Shown here: piece by piece, positions 49,863-61,533 of the stretch
How positions within the stretch are numbered: the first letter of the stretch is position 1
Layout of the letters: each line of letters opens with the position of its first letter
DNA from: Antitrichia curtipendula
Taxonomy: Eukaryota; Streptophyta; Bryopsida; Hypnales; Leucodontaceae
Assembly (NCBI GenBank): GCA_951230915.1
Contig: OX579636.1
Location: 26,533,567-26,597,566 of the forward strand
Length of the DNA stretch: 64,000 nt
Direction: 5' to 3'
Translations under genes and position numbers: made by a program
Notes under the pieces: generated by a model
The model's input: the letters and a program-made list of their open reading frames with translations, nothing else
Told to the model about the DNA's origin: nothing
Databases searched by the model: none

Positions 49863-51203
49863 CAGGCGCCTGTCTGAGGAACCCTCCAATTACCTGTTGA
49901 TTCTGCTTGCCCCGAACCTGTATTTCTTTAACGAACTAAATCGCCGTCTGCCTCTGACACAACCACAACACTCACTCAGGCAGTGAGTGAGCTCAGCTGC
50001 AATCAAGGTGGGATTCATCCACTCCCCTTCCAGTTCCCAATGGGAACTGGGAAGTTCCCATGAGGCCCGAACGGTGGAAGTTAATAAGTTAAATTCGGTA
50101 CCCACAAGATAGAATATTGTCACTAAATTTCGGAACGGAAATAGGTGGAGGGGAGTGAATCATTCAGTCCTGTGCTGCCCGGTTGACATTCGAGGACATC
50201 GCCCCCCCCGGGCCGGGTCTCAACTCAGCCCCCCTTCAAGTCAATTCAATTAGTGCGCCCGACTGCAGGGAGGAACAGCACTTGGCCTTGCACTAATTTG
50301 GGAGGCACACTAATAAATAAATATATATGTATGGTAGTTCACTGTATTTTAGATAAAATCAATATTATTGGGATGGGTACACTCTTTTCGTGTTATTTGA
50401 AATAGTTTTATTTGTTTCATTCCATCTGGAATGCACCTTCATATTTTTTAGCTTATATTTATTTCATCCAAATGTTTCATGCTTATGAGACTGCCACTGT
50501 CCTCCTAATTTTCATTCAATCAAGGTCGTAGGGTGCACACTATTCAAACTCTTACACTAATTGAACTAACTTGAGGAGCTTGCAATAATTTGGAAATGAC
50601 TCATAATTTATGAGGCACATTCATATGGAAGTTCATAGTATTTTTAATGAAATCAATATATTAACATGGTCTAATACAATTTTCATACTATCTCGAGAAA
50701 TATATACTGTCAATCCCACTTGCATTCAACTTTCATCACCATTCATCTACCTTGCATTGAAAATCATTGAAAATTTTCACAACATTGACACCACATTCAT
50801 CCAAAATGTAATTCATTGCCACTTACTACAAGTGGGCAATATAAAATGTTGTATGATGTTTCCAATGCTTAGATTGAGCGCATGGATGAATGGAATGGAG
50901 TAGGTAGAGTCCCTTGTCGCCATGTTGATAGGCTGCTACATTTCACCAATTGAAAAGAAGGTCCATAATAGTTATAATCAATGCATGACATTATTTTTTT
51001 GGCAAAGTAGTGCCAGTTTGCACCATAGTAAATTAATTTGGCTAAAAAGACAACTAAAAAGTGAAGTTTTTCGTCAAAAAACTTTATATTTATAAAAATA
51101 AAGGATGAAATTACCATATTGTGATATTTTCTATCCAATATGTGAATGAATGTTGAAATTTGGAGCACCATTATGACATTTTATTTTGCCTACTTTGGCA
51201 CTA

Positions 51204-52268
51204 AGGTAGGAGGCTCTAAAAGCGAGCATCTAAGGGCTGGTCTGCCTTTTTCATGTGGTTTCTTGGATGGGATTATTTTTAGCTCATTTTTCAGACAAAG
51301 AGAAATAGATTTTGATTGTAATCCAAGTCGTTTCATATTTTTTGAAGCATATTTTAATTACTTATGAATTTTCAAACGTGATGAGTCATAGATCCCTAGT
51401 TATGACCTTAGGTCTTCCATAAACCGTCCATATGCAATTTTTAGAGAGAAATGGGGAAAATGATTGGCTCTTGCAATAAATAATATTCTTTTTATCGATC
51501 CATTCAATGACTACAGAAGGTCCATTTAACCCCTAAAGCCCCGCTTGTCCCCTCGGGGGACAATTTGGGTCTAGGTAGGTTCCTATTGTCTCAATTTGAA
51601 GTGAATTTTTTTGATATTTTTTGAGGTTGTGTAGCTTTGCAAGAGCTTTGTGGATATATAATTTTTGTTTCAATCGGATGCCGGATGAAAAAGTTATGGC
51701 ACAATGAGCAAGAAATAAAGATTTTCGGTCAGCCCAAAAAAAATTACAAAAAGTCAAAATATATATTTTTTGAATATTTTTCCTAAAAGATTATGTTTTT
51801 ACCTATACGTGAAGATTTGATTCATTCTATTTGGACTAGGGATGAGAAAGTTATAGACAATCTTAGTTTTTCGGGCAATTTAAGCATCTTCTTGAAAAAA
51901 AACTTTTTGTTCAACTTTAAATGCTAATATCTTCCAATCCGTGCAGTGAAATTTGATGAAATTTTTACTACATGATCTTAGACAAGTTAAGTACACGATC
52001 CTACGGTTAAATTCCCGAAAAAACAAAAAATTGGTTTCTTTAAGTGAATACAGCAGAAGTGGTAGTTTTGAGTGTTTTTTGGCAGAAAACACCCTCGGGG
52101 CTTTAGGGGTTAAAGGCCACCTTACGTCCATTTCAGGCGAGTCTAAATGGGCAATTCTAAATGCCCGCTCGTTTGTATTTCACCCTTGCAATGAAATCCC
52201 GTTTCATTTGTTTCAAAAAATAAAAAATAAAAAAATAAATGCCCGCTTGCTTTCAGAGCCTCCTACCT
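51204..52268 (+). mobile_element. TA-flanked MITE, family E copy 2, carrying a nested piggyBac MITE
   Basis: TA at 51202-51203 and 52269-52270. The ends are AGGTAGGAGGCTCTAAAAGC and, inverted, AGGTAGGAGGCTCTGAAAGC. The interior matches the copy at 44082-44494 over about 300 bases. Copy D (51530-52109) is inserted at a TTAA. Without it the element is about 480 bp. Confidence 0.85.
51530..52109 (-). mobile_element. piggyBac-type MITE, copy D, nested in a family E element
   Basis: TTAA at 51526-51529 and 52110-52113. The ends are CCCCTAAAGCCCCG and, inverted, the same 14 bases. The palindrome TTGTCCCCTCGGGGGACAA lies just inside the left end, as it does inside the right end of copy C, so D is in the opposite orientation. 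Length is 580 bp. Confidence 0.9.
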
Positions 52269-52270
52269 TA

Positions 52271-53227
52271 CAATGGGCTTATCCCAGCCCCTTGCTTACC
52301 GTGGATTATATTCATCCACGAGTGGTCAGTGCGCGGATGAAAAATTCCTTTCTTAATTAAGGGTATTCCCCATCCATCCATCCATCCATGCATCCATGCA
52401 TCTCTGCAGCAGCCACTTGCCTCCACAAGAAACATGAATTAAGCTTCCATTGGTGCTCTGTACCGATTTACTTGGTCTGTCTAGCTGGATTTAGACACTG
52501 CATGTCTGCAGACTCATGGAGAACAGTGCCCAGGCAGTCAGGCAGACGGATGGACGGAGGGAGGCGAGGGATTCAAACACCAGTTAAGTTAAACCTCAGC
52601 TAAGTTAAACCTCCCTGAAGTTTAGAGCCCACACAAACCTTATGAGGCCTAGGCTAACGCAGATTTCGGGGAGGTGACGACTGGATGACGGAGGCTTCAT
52701 GCGCCACTAACCAGGGGAGAACTCAACTTACGGAGAATATCATATAAGGTAGGACCACCCACACCTAATCACTTAAGGATCTGTAGAGAAAATGGTGAAC
52801 TATTTAGTGCAATGGAATTTTTTCCCATGTAGGAAGATAGAAAATATTGTGATTGTAGAATTTTCAGAATTTTATTTGCAAAACTGAAATTTCTGTGAAT
52901 TTAAGAAGGCAAAAAGTGTTCTGAACTAATACCCAATATGTAGAGTCTTGCAATTCCGATCATAGAAGAGGCTACTTCCTACTCATGTATACAAATTTCA
53001 AACTAACACATGGCATTTAGCAATTGCTCCTCGCAGCCTTGGGTATCGTGCATGTCATTAAATCTAGCGATTCTCAAAAAAATCTGCTTGGTCGGAATTA
53101 GCTTACCTCTACAGGTTGGAAATCCATCCCTGGTTGGTAATGGGTGGTCCGACCTTAATACACAGTAACTTTACCCCTCACTGCACGGCCAGGGAATTGG
53201 CCCCCTTAATTTTCCCGACCAGGGAGA
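52271..53227. other. Intergenic DNA
   Basis: No gene is recognised. A (CATC)n-like run lies at 52372-52402. Confidence 0.45.
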
Positions 53228-53439
53228 ATTGACCCCCTCACTGCCCCAACCAAGGATAATTTTTAAGAAAATCCCCCTATTTCGTGCCACATTTAATGTT
53301 TAATGACAATTCTTCACATCTCTTATCTAATTTGGGGCTTGTGATTGCAAATATGAATTCAGAATTAAAAAAACAAGCCTGTTTGTTGCAAATAAAAAAT
53401 TATAGTATTTGACCCAATGGGGCAATGAGGGGGATAATT
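53228..53439. mobile_element. MITE, family H copy 2
   Basis: The ends read ATTGACCCCCTCACTGCCCC and, inverted, AATTATCCCCCTCATTGCCC. It shares GTGCCACATTTAATGTTT-like and ATCTAATTTGGGGC words with 36897-37104. A further end-like word at 53189-53200 suggests a degraded neighbour. Confidence 0.7.
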
Positions 53440-54456
53440 CACCCCTAACCTTATTACCCCGTGTTTTGAAAATACCAAGAGATGTTTTCACCACCCATGA
53501 TAAAATTTGCAATTTCTGAATTTAGTAGGATAAATTATTTTTTGGCCTTGTAGACAAATGGGAATCACTGATATTAAAATGAAACAAAGAAAATATTTTA
53601 TTCTTTTGTATTTTTTATGAATTTTCAAAATTAAAAGTGAAAGAAAATTTCAAAGTATTCATTAAATGCATGTTTGAAGTGCCTTGAGAAAGACCCCAAA
53701 CCATTCACTCTTATTTTTTTAACTTTACAAACATGATGACTTGTGACTTATAAAGTAAGAGAAATTCAAAGTGAATGGTTTAATATCATATTGGTGACAC
53801 TTCAATAGACACCTATTTGCTAGAAATAGGGGTATCAAGTAATTCTATTGTCTATTGTATCATCAAGTAATTGTAGAATCAAGGCATTGATTTATTACAT
53901 GATTTACTATGAAGCTTCAACCCTCCATAAGTACCAATTGGATGAAGTTCAATTTTTAGAACTTCATTATCTATTAGGTACCTAGTGATTAAGCACTTAG
54001 GGATTGATAATTAGTTTTAGAGAATCTTCACAAGCTCTTTGAGTAAATAGAAGATTTTTTTAAATTTGGTTTTCTAATTTTAAATTATTTTTAAAAATTG
54101 ATATTATTCTCAGGAGAGAAGTTCTATCACCAAGGTAGCAAATCAAAATTTATTCAATTCTTGGATGAACATGTGCATTATTTGTTTCCACAATTTTCTA
54201 ATGTGAACTATTACATTTGAAAGTTTTCACTAAACTTTCTACCAAACTATATAATCAACATTTCTCAAGGTAGATTTGAGATATTTTATAGATGCGATCC
54301 CTTTGACGATTCAATTCTAAAGTGACACAGATTAATCCTAAATATTAGAGTGAGCAGTCCAATAAAATACAAAACAAGATCATTTTTTTACATAGATTAT
54401 TTTCATTTTTTTTTTACACAAATGAAAGTACACTTTTGATCATTGCGCCAAGGAAG
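53440..54456. other. AT-rich intergenic DNA
   Basis: Nothing is recognised. Confidence 0.5.
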
Positions 54457-54657
54457 ATTGATCCCCTTATTGCCCCACAATTTATCCCTAGGGAAAACAT
54501 TGAATTTTTAAAATTTTGCCATCCATGGTAACATTTGCAATTTTGAATTCATTTGGAATCAGAGGCCTAGAAATAGCTGGGAGAGGTAAAAAAAATACAA
54601 AATTGGGGGGGCAAATTGTTACTTTTATCCTTGGCTGGAAGCAATAAGGGGGGCAAT
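54457..54657. mobile_element. MITE, family H copy 3
   Basis: The ends read ATTGATCCCCTTATTGCCCC and, inverted, ATTGCCCCCCTTATTGCTTC. The interior is more diverged than in copies 1 and 2. About 201 bp. Confidence 0.65.
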
Positions 54658-55439
54658 CCTCCCTGGCCTGATCATTGTAAGAAACTCATCAGGGGATGGA
54701 GCTTCTTCGAATGCATAGAAACGCCACGTGTCCGTCCCCTTTGACTTCGGTGTCACACACGGTACCCCATCCCCTCAAAAGACGTTGAATCCATAAAAAA
54801 AAAAATGCCCCATGCTCCTCCAAAATACCCCTTACCTCCAATACAGTTCCCCCTTGATTCCCTGGCTTTATTCCACAACTGCGAAACTCAAACTCAAACA
54901 CGGGTTGGCCCCTTTTGTCTCCCCCCCCCCCCCCCCGCCTAACCCAACCCTAATTAGTTTCCCATGAAATAAACGAAAGAATGAAACCCAAAACATGTGG
55001 GGTTCAGTTACCACATACCACATGCTCCAAAATAAATAAATAAATGCGGCATTAGTTCTATTACAGAGCTCACACATCCTATTTGGGGAATGCTCGAATT
55101 GGGTTCATAATCTCATGGGGTTAAGAATGCCTGGGCCTTATGTCACCCCCGCGTCACAATTTCTGACAAGGACTAAATGAGAGAAGCAGTAGCCCGGGTT
55201 GGGGTGAGGGACTGAGGGGTCCCCTTTTTCCCCGAAAATACAAGCCCCGAAACAATAAATTCCAGGCGTGGTTCTCGCCCGGGCGCCCGCCCCCTGCGGC
55301 ACTGACAGCCCGCCGTCGGTAGACGCAGGTCATTCTCGGTCGACGCTGTCCGCCCTCGGATTCTCCCCGATCGGGTGGTGCATATTCGGACAGGGACATA
55401 TTAGGCGGGGGTCATAAATTTAAAGGGCAAAAAAATAAA
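54658..55439. other. Intergenic DNA grading into GC-rich upstream region
   Basis: A run of about 17 C lies near 54920-54937. From about 55150 the sequence is CpG-rich. No gene is recognised. Confidence 0.4.
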
Positions 55440-55575
55440 TGGAGAAATGGCCCCCGTCTTCCTCCCCTTCCGTCTTCCGTCGCCCGCTTTCCCTTTCCCT
55501 TCCGCCTCCCGCTACCTGGCCTTCATTATGCTGCCTGACGCCACTCTGGCGACTTACTAGTGCCTTCCTAACTTA
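55440..55575 (+). promoter_or_regulatory. CT-rich, presumed core promoter region of the RAV gene
   Basis: A pyrimidine-rich run (CTTCCTCCCCTTCCGTCTTC and similar) precedes the GC-rich leader. Y-patch-like runs are common at plant start sites. No TATA box is obvious. Placement is inferred from position upstream of the leader. Confidence 0.35.
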
Positions 55576-57789
55576 CTAGTCACGTGCTCTCTGCATTGTA
55601 CTCTCTGGTGCTACGACCCTCTTGGCTGGATGCGAAGGAAGCAAGCGGGCTTTCCCCTTGCCTGGTGCAAAATCAGCTGCTGGAGGGGCCCTGCGCTGCT
55701 GCTTCCTTTCGCCTTGGGCTTGTGAGCTTCGCTTGCCTGGGCTGCTGGGCCTTGGCTTGGTTTGGCGTTGGCTGGGCTGGGCTTGCTGGCTTGCTGTCTG
55801 GCTTGCCTCCCCTTCGGTGGAGTACTGAGTACTGTGGCTACAGGGGAGCAGTTGGAGAGGGGCTGGAACGCAAAGCGTCTTTGACTGAGCCTGGCCTTCG
55901 TGTGGAGTGATTCGAAGCCTGAGCATTGGTAGCGGTGGCGGTGCGGAGGGGATCAGTGGACGCGCGAGCTAGCTAGCCGTGGGAAATCTCACGTGGTGGA
56001 TGCGCGTGGAACGGCGGAGGGAGGGGAAAGGCTGGAGTGGATGGTGAGGGAGGAGGATTGGTAACGTTCGAGAGAGACAGAAAGCGCGAGCGAGCGAGAG
56101 TGTATGTAATGAGCAGCAGATGACGCTGCGGCAGGTAATGCCAATTTCGTGAATGGTTGGAGTGGCCTCGGGGATTGGCGGGTTAACATTGTGTGTGACT
56201 TGCTGTTGCGTGCGTTTCTTGGTTGTTGTTGTTTTGAGAGTGTGCGCGTCGGTGTTAAGAAGGTGAACGACCCTGCATTGAGGTCGCTTAAAGTGAGGAT
56301 GCGAGATTGGAGTCTGTTCTGTTCCGCTCGCGGGTATGTAAGATCCAGCATTGAGGCGGGATCCGGTAATTGCAGGCCGTGTCACGTTTCTGATGGACGC
56401 CTGCGAGTGCGGTTCAAACTCGTCCACTGTAGCAGGTCACTGGTATATGTTGACCGATGCCAGATTCTGGCTACACTAGTTAGTTAGCGTCGAAACGGTT
56501 GACGCTCCTCGCGGAAATCTTTGTTTACCGCTCGATTGCTGTATCCACAATTCGTAGGTTCTTGTAGGTGGAGTGAAGCATATTAGGCAGCTGCGGCGTT
56601 GGAACTAGATGATATGGCTCAGTCAGGGTCTTGTTTTTTTTGAGTGTCGGTGCCGTTTGAAACGTATCACTCCCGTCAATGCGGTTATTGTATTCGTTTT
56701 TCTCAGTTTTGTTGAAGGGGCTAGCAATGAGAATCTGACTGTGATAGCAGAAGAAATTGTTCGCAGCTCGTTAGCCTCCGGTTTAGTGCAAGACGATGAA
56801 CTGTCTACTGTAGTCGTCACTCGACATCATGTCATGCAAGCCAGAAGCAGCAGCTCTCACCTCTTAAACTTTGTTGTTTATGCTTGCACTTCGTGCTACG
56901 AACGACGGAGCTTCTAAGCCGGCAAACACCTGATTTCTGAACCTCGAAATTCGAAGAGCAAGATGTGCTGACTGCATTTCGAACTGTCGCTTTAGCCAGG
57001 AATCTTCTAGCCGTCTGTGGAACTTGAACGTCTGGTTTACTTCCTGAGTGATCTGTAGCTGAGAAGCAGAAGGATTAACTCACTCAGCCTGCAATGGCAT
57101 TCCCTGGAAGTTCTGTTGAAATGGAACTGCAGATATGACAGTTAAGAATGTACAGTGTATAGTTGCTAGTGATCAGTCACTTGAGCAAAGTTGATCTATA
57201 TTTTTTTGAATTGGAAATTTCAGTAGAACCTCTCCTGTTGACTGGGAATAGTGCATCAGCTCCTTTTATTAAAGGAATCAAACATATATTATTTAGCCTG
57301 CGTATCCAGTAACACCTCGCTGTAGGACTAAGCATTCTATTACTGGTCGGTTTTGAGAGACTTGAAAACTGATATTGCTAAAGTTCCTGACACTGTTTCT
57401 GATGATATTCTCACCTTCTTTGACGCTGGTAGTAGTGCTAGCTAGGGTTTGAGAGTCGGATGAAAGGAAGTAGTTTATTCTTGAGTTCTCTCACACATTA
57501 CACTTACGGGCGGAATTGTCCCCTATTCTTTCCGGGTATGATATCTCATGATTATACTGCTTCAGAAATAGTGCACCGCATCGAAGTGTGATATCGAATT
57601 CTCTAGTTTACGGTGTGTTCTCAGATCGCCTTCTTTAATACGCAGATCAGCCGGTTCTGGCGTACTTCTCAATTGGAATACGAAGAAGTTGCGTCATAGA
57701 CTGGAGATCAACGTAGAGCACGCCTTCCGAACCGGAGTCACTGGGGATCACCATGTCCAGTTGCCGTCTTATCGAACCAACGCAGAGGG
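55576..57789 (+). other. Inferred 5' leader of the RAV gene with introns
   Basis: GC-rich sequence begins here. A likely donor (GCGGCAG then GTAATG) lies at about 56133, and a strong acceptor (TTCTTTAATACGCAG) ends at 57645. This would give a non-coding exon up to 56133, an intron of about 1.5 kb, and a second exon 57646-57807. Open frames on both strands at 55576-55926 overlap one another and resemble nothing, so I read them as leader. The transcription start is not visible. Confidence 0.45.
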
Positions 57790-58159
57790 ATGTGTCTGAA
57801 TACCAAGGTGAGATTTCAAGTTGTGCTCATCTGCTCTTTACAATTACATATTGCATTTTGAGAGCTTATCCCGGAGTCAACTGCATGATTGTCCGGATAG
57901 AGTCATAGATTAGGAAATAGCTTGTCTTGAGAGAAGGCACAGAAACCGAGACGGTGTCTGCGAATTTCCGTCGATGACATGAGTGATTCTATGTGTTTCA
58001 CAGAATAGTTTTATCATCACAGAGGACATTGGCATTGTCTTTTCGTAAATGAATCGGAAGGCAACAATATTACGGCTTCCGCCTATGCCGTTGGCCACAT
58101 GTTAATACTGAAGAGAATGTGACGTACGTCGATTTCATTTTCTTCTGACCGCAGGATGA
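57753..58159 (+). promoter_or_regulatory. Upstream ORF spanning an intron and overlapping the RAV start
   Basis: ATG at 57753 (context CACCATG) opens a 19-codon frame that crosses the 57808-58154 intron and stops at TGA 58157-58159, in a different frame from the main CDS. It begins before the first in-frame start (57790) and ends 13 bases before the next in-frame ATG (58173). Ribosomes using it would miss the first start and could reinitiate at the second. Confidence 0.5.
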
Positions 58160-61100
58160 GAAGGTTGTCGGCATGTGGTCCAAACCCGTGTCTCGCTTGT
58201 CCAGCGAGCCTTGCCATGGGCCGGACGTTACTTTACGATTGAATAACTTCGAATCCGCAGCTACTTCGTCAGATAGCGATGTCTCCAGCTCTAAGATTGT
58301 GGGAAGTCCGAGTGGAGGGCCGGAAGAAGCAGAAACCTGCCCCCCCGTTTCAGTAATTAGAAGACCCAATCCAGTCTCCCCAATCCCAGAATTTTACTCG
58401 GTGGAGGAGAAAACGGCTATGCTGGGTATCGCAGAAACAGCAGCTGCCACCAAGTTTCCCATTCATGCAGCCGCTAATTTGTTTCGCTACGATGATCATG
58501 ACAGGAGGCGCTTGCATGGTAGTTCTGAGGTACACGACTTCTCAATGCCTCACTCATCGGGGACTGTCGCAGGAAACGAGAACTATTTTAGGGTTGCTGT
58601 TGACGAGCACCGAGCATATCCTCCCTCGAACACAAGCAGTTTCGGAGAGGGAAGCCAACCGTTGCTTGTTTTAGGTAAGACGGCCATCTTTAACTGTTCT
58701 TCAAGGACTACTTTCCTTCAGTTTTGCAGGGAGAGAATCTTGGATTTCCATATTGGCATGGGCACTCTTGGTCTTTTCCTTGGTATTTGCTGCAATTCTA
58801 CAGGTGCATATATTTCCCAGGTATTTGCACCGATGGGACTAGTAAACATCAGGGAATAGGGACCCATAACAATTGAAAAATGGCACATTTTGAAGAGGGA
58901 AAAGACCCATATGTTTGAGGGATCATTGGATCATTGGAACGGTACGTTGCTAGATTTTATGCCAAATTGAAAGAGGCCTCAGATTTGCTCGAGGTTTGAG
59001 TCGACCTTGACCAGATCTAGAGCTCAATGATCTCTTTGACTAGTCGACTTCGATCTTGAACTGAGCTCAGCCTTGGCCGATGCATGGAACAGGTTCCAGA
59101 TTGGAGGCAGAGTATCAACGAGGAGCAGATTTGAAGCATTGGCCATCGGGCCAATGGGATGTTGGACGAAGAGGTGGGCTAGAACGAACAAACAGTGGTC
59201 CGAGTGCTTACTCAGGATCAGGTGCTTGGGAGGTTCCAGGACAAAGGGGTAGCATAGAACGAACACATAGTGGCCCCAGCTTTTCAGGTTCTGGCGACTC
59301 GGATTACGGTGACGATCGTGGTCGAGAGCAGAACAATAGCAAGTTGCCATCTTCCCAGTTCCGAGGGGTGGTGCCTCAATCAAATGGACGATGGGGGGCA
59401 CAGATATACGAGAAGCATCAACGTATCTGGTTGGGAACCTTCAACACGGAAGAGGAAGCTGCACGGGCGTATGATAGGGCTGCCATCAAGTTTCGAGGGC
59501 GTGATGCAATGACAAATTTCCGTCCAGTCCAGGACAATGACTATGAATCCGAGTTCCTGCGAAATTTCAGCAAAGAGCAGATTGTGGAGATGCTGAGGCG
59601 TCACACGTATGACGAAGAACTTGATCAATGTAAGAAGGTATTCAATATGGATGCAGCTGCGAGCGCAGTGAGTGCGCGACGTCGAGCTCTTGACATTTGC
59701 AGATCATCTACTCCCGCCACTGGACTTTCAGTCGGACCTTTTGGCCTGCGGTCGAGCGCATCCCCTGTTGATACCTCAATGTGCCTACCACCAAACCTGC
59801 CGAGGGGCCGAAGTGTGCCCAAGGAGAGCGCGCCGACACGAGAACATTTATTTGACAAGGCAGTCACCCCTAGTGACGTTGGTAAGCTGAACAGGCTTGT
59901 AATTCCAAAACAGCATGCCGAGCGTTGCTTTCCTCTTGATCTATCCGCAAATTCACCAGGACAAACCCTCTCATTTGAGGACGTCTCTGGAAAACATTGG
60001 CGATTCCGTTACTCGTATTGGAATAGTAGCCAAAGTTACGTGCTCACCAAGGGCTGGAGCAGATTTGTCAAGGAGAAGAAACTCGATGCTGGTGATATAG
60101 TGTCATTTGAGCGAGGTTCGAGCCAAGAACTTTACATTGACTTCCGTCGAAAACAGATGATTCCAGGAGGAACTTCCACGTCTGATAGACCCACGTTTCG
60201 AGGTGCATGGACAGGACAGTGCAACAACTCCTTCGCACCATCGAAGGGCTCAGGCGGACCCTTCAGCACTTCGATGTGGCAGCCATTCAATTTTCCTGCT
60301 CCCCAAGTCCCAGGGATTTCCTCAAACATCCAGCCAAGCATGGAGAAGACGTTGCTATATGGCAACATCTACAGTCAAATGATGCAGTCAGCTCTGGGTG
60401 CGTCTTTGGGATCTGGTAATTCGGGAAGTATTGCAGATTCGGTGACAGCAAGCATGGTTGCCGCCAGTCTCAACCTTGGCTTACACTCTTCGCCGTTGAA
60501 ATGCCACGCATCTACAGAAAATTTCATTGCGGGTATTGAACATAGGGCACTGCGGCAATCAAGAGAAACAGATGGAGGTCTCATCCATGAACGGTCTCTT
60601 GTTGCCTCCAGTAGCAGCACATCATCACAGAGCGAAGAAGCTCCCAGTACTAGCAGCGTAACAAGACTGTTTGGGGTTGACTTGGAACGAGCTGCTCCTC
60701 TTGCTTCTCAAATGCCTCATTTGCACTCAATCCCTAACTTTGCTACTCGTACATTACCCTCAAGAGTAATAGATGACGTGTATGCGTCCTCACCGGGAAA
60801 TCTGTCGTCAGTACATAATGGTGGCAGTCTTCCGCGGTCAGCATCTCTGTCAGCCATACCCCCAGGAGAATTTTTTACCTTTCGACTTGGGAATCAGGGC
60901 CAACAGCTGAGTGCTTTCAAATCCTTGCAACACAAGCAGCAGGAAGAACACCTGTCACCTGAGCATGGACGAGCTCCAATACGGACCAGCTTACATGCTA
61001 GTACTAGTAGCTCCAGTGGTCATGAGGGCTCCTCGCCACTCAAAAGCACAGCGATTTCGATGATGGAAAGAGAGGATCCCAAAGCAAGATCGAGCACTGA

Positions 61101-61533
61101 GAGTGTGGCCTCCGCACTGGATTCTAACTCAAGTCGGTCAAGCCCTATGGTTTTGGAAAAACGGAAACGCGAAACAGCGAGACAGCAGGACTACCCGCAA
61201 GGATGCTCGGATCAAGCGAAAGGAGCGGCAGACGCGAATAACACATCTCTCAGCCTTGCACATGCAGAACTTCAGGACTCACCAGAGCAAGCTCACCATG
61301 CGTGGCATCGTCAACAGGAGGACTCTGCAGAAGTCCAAACAGGCATTAAGAGACATTGTTCTCCGATTCAGGCTCCAATCTTGCGCCAGGAGAGTGGAAC
61401 CACGGAACAATCGGACTTCCTTCAACAGTCAGCGCAGCAGCACGAACGACAACAACAGCAACAGCAAAAGCCTGAGCATGATTCCTCTGGCCAAGGTGGT
61501 GAAGGCTTAGATCGTGAGGCTTCCAACCAATAA
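57790..61533 (+). CDS. RAV: RAV-class transcription factor (AP2 plus B3, RLFGV repression motif)
   Basis: The model joins 57790-57807, 58155-58674 and 59093-61533 for 992 residues. Donors GTGAGA (57808) and GTAAGA (58675) and acceptors after CGCAG and AACAG keep the frame. The start may instead be the ATG at 58173. Counting from Met 59080 in the last exon, the AP2 domain is about 92-148 ([20 protein letters not shown], then WLGTF and [12 protein letters not shown]). The B3 domain is about 255-357 ([20 protein letters not shown], then [20 protein letters not shown]). An RLFGV motif at 529-533 matches the repressor motif of RAV proteins. RAV factors bind DNA bipartitely (CAACA by AP2, CACCTG by B3) and act in the nucleus, mostly as repressors. 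Two copies of an ERT(N/H)SGPS word lie N-terminal to AP2, and the C-terminus is Ser/Gln-rich with a poly-Q run. The AP2/B3 exon is certain; upstream exons are inferred from splice phase. Confidence 0.9.

Larger units (their letters stand above)
46929..51201. other. Intergenic DNA
   Basis: No gene is recognised. It contains a Stowaway-like MITE (47391-47516), a C/T-rich minisatellite (49754-49862) and, near 50030-50051, a small palindrome CAGTTCCCAATGGGAACTGG. Frames at 48531-49056 and 49312-49602 show no known domain. Confidence 0.45.

Noticed and set aside
49653..49889. Arg/Thr/Gly-rich and Phe/Pro/Val-rich frames on both strands
   Set aside because: They only translate a GTTCC minisatellite; every frame is open because of the repeat.
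55576..55926. Overlapping 116- and 108-residue frames upstream of the RAV gene
   Set aside because: They lie on opposite strands over the same GC-rich DNA and show no family pattern; open frames are expected in stop-poor GC-rich leader.
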